A stretch of DNA of 64,000 nucleotides from Vespula vulgaris (lineage: Eukaryota; Arthropoda; Insecta; Hymenoptera; Vespidae). A program made the translations under genes and the position numbers. This document shows, in pieces, positions 12,112 through 23,401 of this stretch. Below the pieces are notes generated by a model. That model searched no databases. It saw only the letters and a list, made by a program, of their open reading frames with translations, and had not been told where the DNA came from. Within the stretch, counting starts at the first letter, position 1, and each line of letters starts with the position of its first letter. The DNA is taken from contig NC_066598.1 of NCBI RefSeq assembly GCF_905475345.1, positions 3,705,001 to 3,769,000 of the forward strand, written 5' to 3'.

Positions 12112-12264
12112 GTACAACTGTACGATCCGTTCAAAGATCAGACATAAAAAAAAAAGTAATACATATATTTAAATTTGTATCTCTTAATCGAACAAAAAGC
12201 AAAAAGCAAAAAAGCAAAAGTTATCCAAATGTATGCAACAGTATAATCCGTTCAAGGATCAGAC
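12112..12264. repeat. Degenerate direct duplication, 121 bp offset
   Basis: A 32 bp block centred on GATCCGTTCAAAGATCAGAC (12112-12143) recurs at 12233-12264 with about six changes. The bases between are A-rich (AAAAGC repeats). Confidence 0.7.
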
Positions 12265-12359
12265 GTGTCTATACGTATTTTTTAATTAAAATCTACTAAT
12301 TAAAAAAAAAACATTAAAAAAAAAAACCCGTAAAACCAGAAGTTTCTTAACAAGTTGAT

Positions 12360-12960
12360 CGGTCTCTTTCTCTAGACGTTATTTGTTTTTGCGTGTAAGA
12401 CAAACAATTTGATCGTAAATGTCGTTCTAACTGGAAAATTGTGCGACATTAAGGGTTAAGGAAAATAAGGGTTGGTAACGTTAACTGAGCTTTCACGTTT
12501 CTGGCCTCGCTCCAATCGTTTTCAAACGTTAAGCATTTCCCCTAGAATTTCCCCTAACCTTTCTAACCGTACACACCGATACTCTTTTCCTTCGTACATC
12601 CAAGAACAACTAATCCGTCGTGTTCTTCGTTAACGAAGAAAATCCGGCACACGTGCCGTCCCATTCCATTTCATCCCCTTTCACCCCTCTTCTACCCTCT
12701 TCCAAACTCCCACCCACCCAATACCATACTGTTCTATGCTGTACTGTGCTGTACCCTGCTGTTCTTCGTTCTTCTGTGCCGTGCCATGCCGGCCTTCTTA
12801 TCGCGTTGGCTAAAGTCCAGTACGATTCTGAGGATTTTCTCGTTTCTATGGGGTTTTTTTTTCTTCTCCTCGTTTCAAGAACTCTCGTGGATATTATCGA
12901 ACGCTTATCGGTATTAAACACGATTGTCCAACTTTTTTCTTTCACTTTCTAATATCGTAT
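12360..12960. other. Unique GC-richer island, open on both strands
   Basis: About 600 bp of mixed-composition DNA. Two frames of about 110 codons are open across 12610-12952, one per strand, both beginning at GTG and without an upstream ATG. A tract at 12725-12795 repeats CTGT/CTGC/TGCCG words and looks like an eroded minisatellite. An 18 bp perfect palindrome lies at 12623-12640. Double-stranded openness with no start argues against coding. A regulatory or conserved non-coding element is the better guess. Confidence 0.35.
12623..12640. repeat. Perfect 18 bp palindrome
   Basis: TTCTTCGTTAACGAAGAA is its own reverse complement, centred on GTTAAC. A perfect 18 bp palindrome outside AT repeats is expected about 0.2-0.3 times in 64 kb. 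Confidence 0.85.
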
Positions 12961-13070
12961 GTGGCAAATTGTACGAAATAATAATAATGATGATGATGAT
13001 GATGATGATGATAGTAATAATAATAAGAAAAATAGTAATAGTTTTAATTTATTAGAAATTTGATTTTTAT

Positions 13071-13116
<46 letters not shown>

Positions 13117-13720
13117 TACTCATGTTTATTCGTTATATACTAATAATAATAATTGTTATTATTATTATAAATAAGAAGAAAAATAATAATGGTTTTAGTA
13201 TTATTTTAATATATTTTGATAATAATTTTAATAATTCTAATAAAAAGAAGAAGAATAAAAATAATAATAATTTTAATTTATCAGAAATTTGATTTTTATC
13301 TTAATTATATATACAAATATATATATATATATGTTTACTCATGTTTATTCGTTATATACTAATAATAATAATAATTATTATTATTAATTATTATTATTAT
13401 AAATAAGAAGAAAAATAATAATGGTTTTAATATTATTTTAATATATTTTGATAATAGTTTTAATAATTCTAATAAAAAGAAGAAGAATAAAAATAATAAT
13501 AATTTTAATTTATTAGAAATTTGATTTTTATATTAACTATACACATCTACTTATGTTTACTTGTTACATATACTCAAACAACGATAACAATAATAATTAT
13601 AATAATAATAATAAAAAGAAGAAGAAGAAGAAGAAGAAAAAATAAAAAACTTCTTATATCATATGAAGCGAAAAATGTCAAATAATTTTAATATCATATA
13701 TGACAAATCGAACGAAATAA

Positions 13721-13750
<30 letters not shown>
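12945..13750. repeat. Tandem array, about 230 bp units, AT/AAT-rich
   Basis: The block AATTTGATTTTTAT follows a GTTTTAATTTA-like lead at about 13041, 13270 and 13502. The first two units continue with a TA run, then TGTTTACTCATGTTTATTCG, ATA/AAT triplets and AATAAGAAGAAAAATAATAATGG. A related outer motif (AATATCGTATGTGGCAAATTG at 12951; AATATCATATATGACAAATCG at about 13690) brackets the array, suggesting a still older larger unit. Confidence 0.85.
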
Positions 13751-13761
<11 letters not shown>

Positions 13762-14963
13762 TTAGAAGTAAAATTATATTAAAAAAAATTGCACGGTAAA
13801 TGGACAAAACTTTTTCAATCAGCAAATTTTATCGAATAAAAACGAAAAAAGAAAACACGCCGAAAGTTCGTATGCCTTTTACTACTTCGTTAACGATTTA
13901 ATATCATAAATTATTGCAATTATTTTTTTCTTTCTTTTTTTTTTTTTTTAAATACTGTTTCATGAATATTTTTTTCATTATTTATTTCTTATCTCCGATT
14001 TTCCATATATAATGAAGATTTATAGCTGTCGCGATATTTTAACGATTGAAACGAAACGAAGAGTGTTGTTCGGATAATTCGACGATCATATTTTCAACAA
14101 TTCTTCAACTATTCTTTAACTTCCAATTAAATGTCTATTATAAAATAATTTTTATCCATTATTAAACAATAGAATTAGAAACGTAAATAATTAAATAGAG
14201 AACGTCTGTCTATCAGCAAAAATCTTAAAATAATTTCCAAATTACGAACGATCGAAATGAAAGTAACAAACGCATTATCTTTATAAACGATCGTTTCACT
14301 TTCTTTCTACTTTTTTCTTTATTTTCTCTTCGTCGTTTTCAATTGATAATAACAATTACGAGATTACTGTTTTGGCACAAATAATAAAAAAAAAAAAAAT
14401 TGTCTAAACGGAGAAACGAAAAACGAGATAAAATCAACTCCAGCAGATATTTGGAATATTGAGAATTTGGAATTCGCTTTGTCATCTTTTTTTTTTTTTT
14501 TGACGATTAAATCGAACATCGACATTAAGCGGATATCGATTCCGATATCGTCCCGTGTTTCGATGTGAAGTGTGCTTAATGGTAGCATCGCAAGTAACAC
14601 GGTTTATCTAATCGCGGAATGCGTATTCATCCTTTCTCTTTCTCACATACATACATACATACATACATATATAAATGTATGTATAGTGTATGTATTAGTG
14701 GTGTATCGTTCGCGTATTACACAACGAATTAACACGAACATGGACAATAGTTCCTCTTTCGCGAGATAACAAGTATCCTGCTGACAACGAACACAATACC
14801 GAATTTCAAGCAAAATAGGTGTCCCGTGACAACGTGTCCAAGTGTAATCTGACATCAATATGTATGGTGTTTCCCATGGTACTAGAAAATTGTACGTATA
14901 GTGAAAGATTAGACAAAATGTTTCGAGTTCAAATTGATCCTGACGATTCGTGTTTTATTTCAA

Positions 14964-15002
<39 letters not shown>

Positions 15003-15835
15003 CAAATGAAAATCTTTAATGTTATTATTATTTATTTATAAACGATTATGAAGACCTTTACGTAACGTTGATGTAAATTTTTCTTTGTAAGTTTATTAAA
15101 ACGCAAGTGAATAATTTTATATCTGCAATAAATCAATTCTAATCTTAATTTATCGAATGCTTGTGTCTCTGGAATATAATTGTTAATATATTAACTAAAT
15201 TAAAAAAAAATAATAATAATTCACATATACATATATGAAATATATAGATATGACATAAAAACAAAGAGAAAAGAAGGAAAGGAAGAGGAAAACCGAAGAA
15301 CAGATGATAAAATGTTTCGTCACTTTGATTCCACTGAATCCTATATCACCTAAAAATAATTAAAAAGGAAAAAAAAAGAACCATCCCCTCGTAAGTATCG
15401 TTACAAACAAAAATAAACAAAATAAACAAAAAGAAAACAAACAAACAAACAAAAGTAACACACTACCCTTCGCATTTAATTACATTTAATTAACCAATCA
15501 TTTTCCATAACAAGCTGCACTTCTAATTAATTAAATATTTCGATTGGAAGCGTAAAGAACGAAGAGAAAAAAAAAGAAAAACAAGAAACCAAATAATAAA
15601 GTAGAGAAAAGGGAAAGATCCAAAAGAATACAAAAAAAAAAAAAAAAAGAAACACCCACAAAAAAGAAAGAGAAAGAATATTAAAAAAAGAAAAAAGAAA
15701 AAAGCGAAGCAGCCTAGGAAGAAATATAAAAAGGAAACTTCGAGGAAATAAATGGTACACCCAGTATAGAGACTTAATTAACAAATTAATAGTTACGTAC
15801 GAATATCGTAGTGTTGGTGAACCGATCGGAATAAC
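13751..15835. other. AT-rich DNA, no gene seen
   Basis: Contains T and A runs, a CATA tract (about 14645-14668), a (TA)n tract (14967-15001) and A-rich purine DNA (15240-15440, 15560-15720). A short mixed island at 14520-14930 gives overlapping frames on both strands with no recognisable domain. Confidence 0.7.
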
Positions 15836-16640
15836 CTCTCTCTCTCTCTCTCTCTCTCATTCTCATTCTCATTTCCTACTCTAATTAGTTCTGTATCGTC
15901 TAGTCACTTTTGAGTGGGATAAATCAAGCTCCCTTTTTGCGCCCTTCTTCTTCTTCTTCTTCTTCGAAGAACTTTCTTGCGGAAGACCGGCTAGCAACTT
16001 CTCTCAATGATTCACTCTCTCGGGCTAACAATGTAAGTAAGGTTCTCGTCTACTCTTTTCTCCCCCACTATCAACCCCCTACCCTTACTATTCACCCCTA
16101 TCTTTATCCTCCGGTCATTCTTTCTCTCTCACACTCTTCTTATTTTTCTTTCTTTCTTTCTCTTTCTCTGTCTCTGTCTCTGTCTCTTTCTATAACCTTT
16201 CTACTACCACCCTCCCCTTACTCCTCCCACCCCCTCCTCCTTTTCTCCTCTTCATCCACGCCTACTTTTCCCTCTGTGTAATTCCTTCTTTTATTCCTGA
16301 TTCTTCTCACCGAGTTCTCGCTCAACACACCACTCTCCCCCTTCTTATATCTCCCCTTACACCCTTCCTCGACCAAACCCTAACCCCCCAACCCCAACCC
16401 CAATCCCAACTTTAACCTCAAACCCAACCCTTCTCTTTTCAATCCTCTTTTTTTCATTTCCACGTTTCTTTTCATTTCTATTATACGTACAAGGCGAGTA
16501 ACGCAATCGAGTAACGCAAAGTGTAAACCCCACCCCCTCGCCACCCCTACCTCGATATTTTTTAATTGCATTTAATTGCAGCGAAAGGATAATCTTACTC
16601 GGGTCCTCCTCCGTTTTTTTTTAGCTTTTCTCTCTCTCTC
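15836..16640. other. Pyrimidine-rich region with an exon-like segment
   Basis: After a TC tract (15836-15858) and TCTAATTAG, an AG at 15904-15905 is followed by mixed sequence up to AACAAT|GTAAGTAAG (GT at 16033). This acceptor-exon-donor order spans about 127 nt and includes a serine run from CTT triplets. One frame is open but has no ATG. From 16050 to 16430 the plus strand is almost all C and T. No gene is recognised. Confidence 0.25.
16378..16407 (-). repeat. G-quadruplex / telomere-like C-rich run
   Basis: Five C-runs of 3, 6, 4, 4 and 3 bases separated by TAA, AA, AA and AAT. The minus strand therefore carries five G-runs with 2-3 nt loops, which satisfies the usual G3+N1-7 quadruplex rule. 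It reads as TTGGGG/TTAGGG-like units. Flanking CCCAACC pieces extend to about 16436. Confidence 0.8.
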
Positions 16641-18471
16641 TCTTCTTTTTCTTCTTTGGTTTTGTTCTTTTCTTCTTTTTTCTGTCTACTTTGTTGTTGT
16701 TGTTATTGTTATTGTCGTATTGTATTGTTATATCGTATCCTTTCTATCGATTATCGAGATGGATATTAAGTGTGAATAATAAGCGTAATTTTCTTTTATT
16801 ATTTTTCTTTTTATCTTTTTGATGTTACGTCGTTATTCTTTCTATCGATCGTCGAAGTAGGTATTAGGTGTAAATTAAGTGAGTATAATTTTCTTTTTCT
16901 TTTTTTTTTTTTATGCTATCTCGTTTTATTGCAATACTATACCTTGTTTGATTTATTCGAAAGAATGTTTTTTTTTTTTTTTACATATATTGTCTCTGTC
17001 TCTCCGTGTATTTCTTTTTTCTTTTTTCTTTTTTTATTTTCATTGAAATTCTTTATTTAGATAAATCTCGATTTTAATGTTTTATTTCGTTTAAGTTTAT
17101 TTTTCATTGTTGAAAAATTTTCAATAGAAACAAGTTTTATTTACGACAGATAAATACGAGTATTATTATTCTCGTTAGTTTCTTCTCCGTCGTACATTTT
17201 CTTCTCAAAACAAACAAGCAAACAAACAAAAAAAAAAGATAGTACATAACAATAAGAACGATTTAATTGAGAATTATTAATTGAAGAATTAACTTTCCTT
17301 TCTCCCCTCCTTTCCATTTCCTTTCCACGATGAAAAAGAGAAAAAGAATCAATTCCCAAAACAGTAGAATCCAATCATTACCATTTTATCAACTATCGTT
17401 AAACAACAATGCGATCCCATCATATTGAATAAAAGAACGAACACTCTTTTTTAATTTCATCTATTCATCTATTTATTTTTGTTCAATTTTAAATCCCTTT
17501 CAAGATCGAGAAAGAGATACTGCTGCCTCGAAAAAGAAAAAGAAAACGAAACGAAACGAAATAAAAATAAAATACGAAAAAGAAAACCAAAAAAATAAAA
17601 TAAAATAAAATAAAATAAAATAAAAGAAGAAGAAATTAAGAAAAGAAGAAGGAAAGAAAATGACTGATCAAATCTTTTATCAAACAAAATTGGACGTTGA
17701 GAAAAGTTTTCTCAGAGTTCTTCGGTAGTCCGAACGTATCAACTGTATCAGGTGCAAGATACTTTCTTATGGGGTTTGCGGGGAAGGGGAATATAAGGGA
17801 AACGACGACGAGGAGTACTGTCAGCTTTCCTGAGACTAGTAATTTTTCACAGCTAAAAACCAACCAAACCAATCCCCCTTCCTCCCCTTTCTTTTTTTTT
17901 CTTTCCCCATTGGTTGCTACGAGCTTCTTTTCTTTTCGTGGTTATACTACCCTTACTATTACTACAACCCCTATTTTCTACTTCTATTTTTAGATTATTT
18001 TCGATACTCTTCTTGGACCACTTTCTCTCTCTCTCTCTTTCTCTCTTTATAATACTACCCTTATATCTTATTTTTTATAATTAACTATTCATATGGTATC
18101 ATTTTAGATTGCTTTAATTTTAGCGTATTTCATCTTAAAGTAAGATTAGAAGTAGTATCGGTATCATAGCGAGAATATAAAATGACGATTAAGGAAGTAA
18201 TATTGTTGTAATTAAATTAAGATCGATTATTTTTGTTGTAATTGTTATTGTTATTGTTATTGTTATTATATTATCTTTTGCAAATTCGAATTAATTCGTT
18301 TTCAAATTCATTTTCAATCGATTTAATTTATTCCCTTGCCGATCATTATAATCAGCTTTGCAATATGGTATCAACGATAAGCGTTCGGTGATAATTAATG
18401 GGATTAAAAAGATGATCGATTATTCTATTATCTGATAAATTAATTATTAATCTTCATCGGCCCAATTTTTT

Positions 18472-18508
<37 letters not shown>

Positions 18509-18768
18509 GTCTCTTTCACACACACACATACATGTCTTTTCAAATTATAAAATAAGGATATATCATTATTATTAATGATTTTATTAAATTATTTGTTTCG
18601 TTAAGTAATACAATCGATTGTTATTTTTATTATTGAAAGTAGTTGTTTAAAATAATTTTCGAGTGAAGTTTTTATGTATATATACATATACATATGTATA
18701 GTAATATATTTTTAATAACAATAAGTTTTTAATATATATATATGTGTAGTAATATATTTATAATTTAG
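16641..18768. other. AT-rich DNA with one small duplication, no gene seen
   Basis: A direct repeat of about 53 bp with 98-99 bp offset sits at 16741-16792 and 16840-16893 (CTTTCTATCGATYRTCGA, then GATATTAAGTGTGAAT or a variant). The rest is T-rich, plus (AAAAT)n (about 17595-17625) and TC tracts (18018-18046, 18473-18520). Unique sequence at 17690-17870 is open in several frames but has no known domain. Confidence 0.7.
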
Positions 18769-18769
18769 T

Positions 18770-18980
18770 TTCTAATTTTTCTCAAAAATTCTAATTCCCT
18801 TTTAATTGGATATTTCTGTTGTTACAAAAGAAAGAAAAACTTTAATAAAGAATCGTACAAATCCTCAAACTGTAATAATTCCACAATGATAGAAAAAAAA
18901 AAAACAAAGAGAGAAAAAATATCAAAACATAATTAACTGTTTCAAACATCACACAAACAGAAAACAATCTCCGAAACATC
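18770..18980 (+). repeat. Dispersed element, copy 1
   Basis: Shares order and sequence with 25916-26120: a TTCTAATTCCCTT block, then ATATTTCT, an A-rich spacer, TTAATAAA, AATCGTA with CAAAT and CTCAAA words, CAATAAT or TAATAATT, and an ATAATT near the end. The two copies are direct, about 7.1 kb apart and clearly diverged. They may be an old transposon remnant or a segmental duplicate. No terminal repeats or target-site duplication are visible. Confidence 0.5.
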
Positions 18981-19523
18981 ATTACAACGTAAAAAAATTT
19001 TTGGATACCCAACTATATCTACAAATAAATCGATAATAAATCAACTTTACGAACTGACCCTAATGATATAATCGAGATCGAATTTTACGAAATTACACGA
19101 AATAATGAAATTGATATGATCTATTTAAATTTTATATGGGAATCATAAGATTCATAAGAAAAGAAAAATGAAGTACTCACGTTCTCGTATTAGCGTTTAA
19201 ATTTCTGTGCAAAAATAAAAAAATAAATAAATAAATAAATAAAAATAAACAGAAAGAAAAATAAAAAGAATTAACACAAAGAGACGCGATGATAAATTCG
19301 AAAAGAAAGAATATAGAAGAAGAAGAAGAAGAAGATGAAGAAAAAGAAAAAGAAAAAGAGAAAGAATAGGGGTGATGGCGTAAGAGAAGGAAAATGGTAA
19401 GAGGGATGAAGGGGTGAGTGAGCAATTTTTGCGGGTAATTTTCACCCAGCGAAGCCTTTGACTTGACTTATCGCGGTAAGCGGCTTCAACGGTTTTAAAC
19501 GAACGACCGAAGAAACGAGAGAG

Positions 19524-19574
<51 letters not shown>

Positions 19575-19719
19575 GGCGTATTACTATCATCATTTTTAAG
19601 CAGGAAAATGGGGAACGTTACGTTCTCTTCCTCTGCTTGAGAAATATAATATATGTGGGGATTCGTAGGACAATAAATTGCACTCCAATAATATTTACCA
19701 TTATTACATTATTTAGGTA

Positions 19720-19764
<45 letters not shown>

Positions 19765-20173
19765 TATTTGTGAAAGTATTACGAAATGATTTATTCGAAA
19801 GCATTAAGTATGGTGACTACTTGGATTTATATGGTTAAATCAAGTGAGATTAGAAAGTGGATATTATAATTATTGTTTGAATAAACTTTGTTCGATATTG
19901 TTTTGAATGAATTATTTATAGATTGTGAATAAAACGTTGTATAGGTATATGTGTATCAAAGAACGATAAATCGCATTAATAATATTTTGATTGTTATTAT
20001 ATTATGTATCTAAGTATATGTAGGTACATATCAATCATTAGAATGCCACTTAAAAGTATTACAAGTTGATTTCTTTTGAAATTATTAAATGTGACGACTA
20101 TTTTCTAATGAAATTCCAAATTTTTTTAATTGAAAAATAAATCAGTATTGTAAATCTATAAATTCCTATATAC

Positions 20174-20218
<45 letters not shown>

Positions 20219-20517
20219 CATATAACCGATTAGAAGACGATAAATTGTTTCAAAAAAATGTTCACTATTATATCATTATATATATCAAATATATCTATTT
20301 ATACATGCATATACGTATTAATATACACGTACACATACACATACACACACGAAGATAAAATTGCAGCATTAACTTTGAAACTCCTTTTTTTCTTTTTTCG
20401 ATTAAACTCTCTTTAATGGACTCACGAATGCTATCATCGAGATCTCACTTTTTCACATATTCCTTCTCCAAGACGCTTTATTATAATATCATAGAGAAAT
20501 AACGAAAAAAAAGGAAC

Positions 20518-20521
<4 letters not shown>

Positions 20522-20599
<78 letters not shown>
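20522..20599. repeat. (GA)39 microsatellite
   Basis: 78 bp of uninterrupted GA, one of the three longest pure dinucleotide runs in the window. Confidence 0.97.
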
Positions 20600-20605
<6 letters not shown>

Positions 20606-20725
20606 GAGCAGAAGAATATTAGAAGTAGAAGCTTAGACGTGCTTTAGCGAAACGCGCGATAAACTTTGACAATTTCCGTCAAGATTGCTTCTTCTCGTTT
20701 AATACAATCTACGTTAAGAGAAGTG

Positions 20726-20772
20726 GTAGTAGGTAGATAGGTAGATAGGTAGGTAGGGGTAGGTAGGTAGGT
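20726..20772. repeat. (TAGG/TAGA)n tetranucleotide repeat
   Basis: Mixed GTAG, ATAG and GGTAG units over about 47 bp, with one GGGG interruption. Confidence 0.85.
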
Positions 20773-21490
20773 TAGTGTATAGTAAGGAATAGAAAAAGAA
20801 AAACAAGAAAAAAAAAGACAACAGAAGAATAAAAACAAAAAAAAAGAATAAAAAGGAAATAGTAAGAAGCAAAAGAAAAAGCAGAGAACTAAAAAGTGAA
20901 AAGATGATTGAAGGGTGGGGGTGTTGAGATGGAGAAAGAGGGGATGTAACGATGGTGATAGGGATGGTAAAGAAATGGTAGAGTTGGGAGGATTGGTCTA
21001 GAAAACTAATATAACGATTCGGTATATACCAACTAGCAAAAGGTCTAAGTAAACAGTTAGATACTAGCCAAGCCAAGGAATTGACTGTTTGAACGACACA
21101 CATTCACTTTTACGGTGTCATTTCTAATAGTCATGGTAGGCGAGTTTAAACCGAGCTCGAATCCTTAGGTAAAGACTTTCTTCAACGCATTTTCCAAGGC
21201 TTAATTTCACTTCGTTCGGGCGTTTCTACGTTGAACGCAACCCTCATCGAGAGAGTCCCAACCAACCCCTTAACTCAGCAGACGCTGATATTGCTCCTGC
21301 TAACCCCTGCAACATCGTAATCTCGTCTTCGGTACTTCAGTAACGGTAGAAACGTGCATCTTCTGCAATAAGGTTACTATCTGCAACGTGTTCCTCTTAT
21401 TTCTCTCTCTCTCTCTTTAACTGAGGGGAGTAACGGGGGTGAGAATAGTGGTGGTAGTTTTGCGCGTACTTGGCAAGCTTTCTCTTCTCA

Positions 21491-21566
<76 letters not shown>
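21491..21566. repeat. (TC)n microsatellite, 76 bp
   Basis: Almost pure TC run with one TTT interruption near its start. Confidence 0.96.
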
Positions 21567-21567
<1 letters not shown>

Positions 21568-21643
21568 ATCTCTATACGTGAAACAGTTAAATCAGATTAG
21601 CTGAGAAAAGCGCCGTTGGAACTCTTGTTAAGAAGAGCTACAG

Positions 21644-21651
21644 TGACGTCA
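21644..21651. promoter_or_regulatory. CRE-type palindrome TGACGTCA
   Basis: A perfect cAMP-response-element octamer, the binding site of CREB/ATF-type bZIP proteins. About 0.4 copies are expected by chance in a window of this composition, so its meaning rests on its place in a GC-richer island. Confidence 0.3.
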
Positions 21652-21662
21652 CGTCCTGAATT

Positions 21663-21684
21663 ATCCGGTAGCACCGGATCCGGT
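21663..21684. promoter_or_regulatory. Nested CCGG inverted repeats
   Basis: ATCCGGT (21663-21669) and ACCGGAT (21673-21679) are inverted around AGC. The second arm is also half of a perfect 12 bp palindrome ACCGGATCCGGT (21673-21684). CCGGAT is close to ETS-class cores, and CCGGTT-like sites suit Grainyhead. Which factor, if any, binds is unknown. Confidence 0.3.
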
Positions 21685-21900
21685 CCATGCAGCCACCCTA
21701 CATTTCCCTTGTACCGTCCTTCCGTAAGGTACACACGAAACGTCTACCGTGATTCCCTTCAACGACGATGGGTTTAATCACTCACACTTAGCTAACGTTA
21801 GTAGTTGCTAGTACGGTGCTCTGATATCTCACTGGCCTCCGTTTAGAGTTCTATAGTACTGATTACATTGCCTAGTTTGTTCTTTGGATCATCGTAACTG

Positions 21901-23060
21901 TGGAAGAGAACGTGAATGTCGTTTCGAAAGGTTTTGAATATACTTTTTTATCTTTTACAATTTTTCATGTTAATCTTTATATCTTTTTTTTTTTTATATA
22001 TACTTTTTTCTGTCATTTATCACGGTTAGCTTGTCGATCGATAATTCGATTCATCGATGATTCATTTAAATCGAGTTAAAAGGATTGATGTCTAGTATCT
22101 AATTAGTTAGATTAATAATTCTAATATTTCTTTGATATATCTTCTTGTGTAAGGTTTTATCGTTCATATCTTGCGAACTTCTTGATCAGCAATTTGTTTT
22201 AATTTTGTAATTAGCTCTTTTTCTTTTCTTTTTTTTCGATTTTAGTGATATTAATGGTACGATGTAGTACGTTTTTTGGATCGTTGAATTTGCTGAAAGT
22301 CTGAGAAAGATAAGAAAAGATCGTACTTCGTAATGGTTCTGTTTAAATCGAGCGTAGATTTGTTTGTCTGAACGGATATTTTTATCCTTACGTTAGTTCT
22401 AATCTTGAACAATTTTAAATCTAGTTTTACGTTTAAATTCGTTTGATAAGTATATATAGTAATCTAATCCTTCTCTGATTTTTGTTTTTCTTTTCTTTTT
22501 TTTTTTTTTTCATTACTAATATCAATCTTTATCAAATCTAAATTTATCGATTAAATTCTTTGAAAGAAATGAACGTTTCTATCAAACAATCAACGAGGAA
22601 CAATTAATCGTAATAAAATCGAAATATACCTTGACAATTATTTAAAATTTACGTTTCAAAATCTTCAGTTTTTACATTCTATAAAAAAAAATTATTCTCA
22701 AAGTCGAAACACATCGATTTCGCGTTGTTGTTTCGTTAATATCCAAAAATTTCCAGATCGTCAAATCAAAATTCAAATCATATATAGAGTCAGAATTCTA
22801 TCATCTAAAACATTCTGATTATTAACAAAATTTAACTGCGATAAATATAATTTTTCAAACCAATATATATATATATATATATATATGCATGTGTGTGTGA
22901 ACAGAGTTGTCGTCACATCATTTTAGAATCTAACATAAAATATTTATTTGATATCAGGATCAACGGGATCACCCTTTTCGATAGTTCTCAAAATTTCATG
23001 GGACATGTTCGAAAATCCAGAGAAATGTTTTAGGAGAATGCATTTTAGATATCTCGAAGA
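21901..23060. other. AT-rich DNA, no gene seen
   Basis: AT-rich with CGAT/TCGA words, T runs (21987-21998, 22498-22512) and a TA tract (22864-22886). No frame of interest. Confidence 0.7.
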
Positions 23061-23070
23061 TCGTATTATC

Positions 23071-23074
23071 TTTC

Positions 23075-23128
<54 letters not shown>

Positions 23129-23391
23129 ACTCTCTCAAGAGATTCGTAGCTCCTTCCTTCCAACGTTTCCTTTTAGAATCCTCCTTGGTCTCGTTTCAGA
23201 GACCAAATCCTTTGATTTCACCCAACCATCCATCTATCCAACCATCCATCCATCCAACCATCCATCCATGTTCTCTCGAAACTGTGCAAGCATAATTGCG
23301 GAGTCTTGTCACACACAGCAGAAAGAGAAAGAGAGAGAGAGAAAGACAGACAGACAGACAGAGAGAGAAAGAGAGAGAGAGAGAGAGATAG
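23071..23391. repeat. TC tract, CCAT repeats and GA/GACA tract
   Basis: A TC tract (23071-23128), then unique sequence, then CCAT/CCAAC tetranucleotides (23224-23270), then GA with GACA units (23321-23391). Antisense frames across them give Trp-Met-Asp-Gly and Ser-Leu repeats, which are artefacts. Confidence 0.9.
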
Positions 23392-23401
23392 AGTTCGGTG
23401 A

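Larger units (their letters stand above)
10801..12359. other. Repeat-rich stretch, no gene seen
   Basis: TA-rich DNA (10855-10985), a large compound GA/GACA tract (11187-11304), a TC tract (11381-11418), a CA tract (11532-11558), then AT-rich sequence with one degenerate duplication (12112-12264). No coding signal. Confidence 0.75.
19000..20999. other. Repeat-dominated DNA, no gene seen
   Basis: Holds GAAGAA/GAAAAA purine DNA (19310-19365), a mixed island (19370-19510), a GA tract (19516-19572), TA tracts (19723-19760, 20178-20213), a 78 bp GA tract (20522-20599) and (TAGG)n-like repeats (20726-20772). A minus-strand GTGAGTAC donor-like site near 19180 has no convincing exon attached. Confidence 0.75.
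21000..21900. other. GC-richer island split by a TC tract; possible regulatory region
   Basis: Unique DNA at 21000-21410 and 21570-21900 flanks a 76 bp TC tract (21491-21566). It contains a CRE palindrome, nested CCGG inverted repeats, and several short open frames, the longest about 59 codons from 21600 with no ATG. This is among the highest non-repetitive GC content in the window. A promoter or enhancer is plausible, but no TATA box, initiator or first exon can be assigned. Confidence 0.35.

Noticed and set aside
15340..15385. Minus-strand TTTTTAG|GTGATA as another recursive splice site
   Set aside because: The donor GTGATA is poor, and the pyrimidine tract is simply the complement of an A-rich run. 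No second donor follows.
23221..23275. CRISPR-like short repeats (CCATCCAT)
   Set aside because: A simple tetranucleotide microsatellite without spacers of constant length. The genome is eukaryotic.
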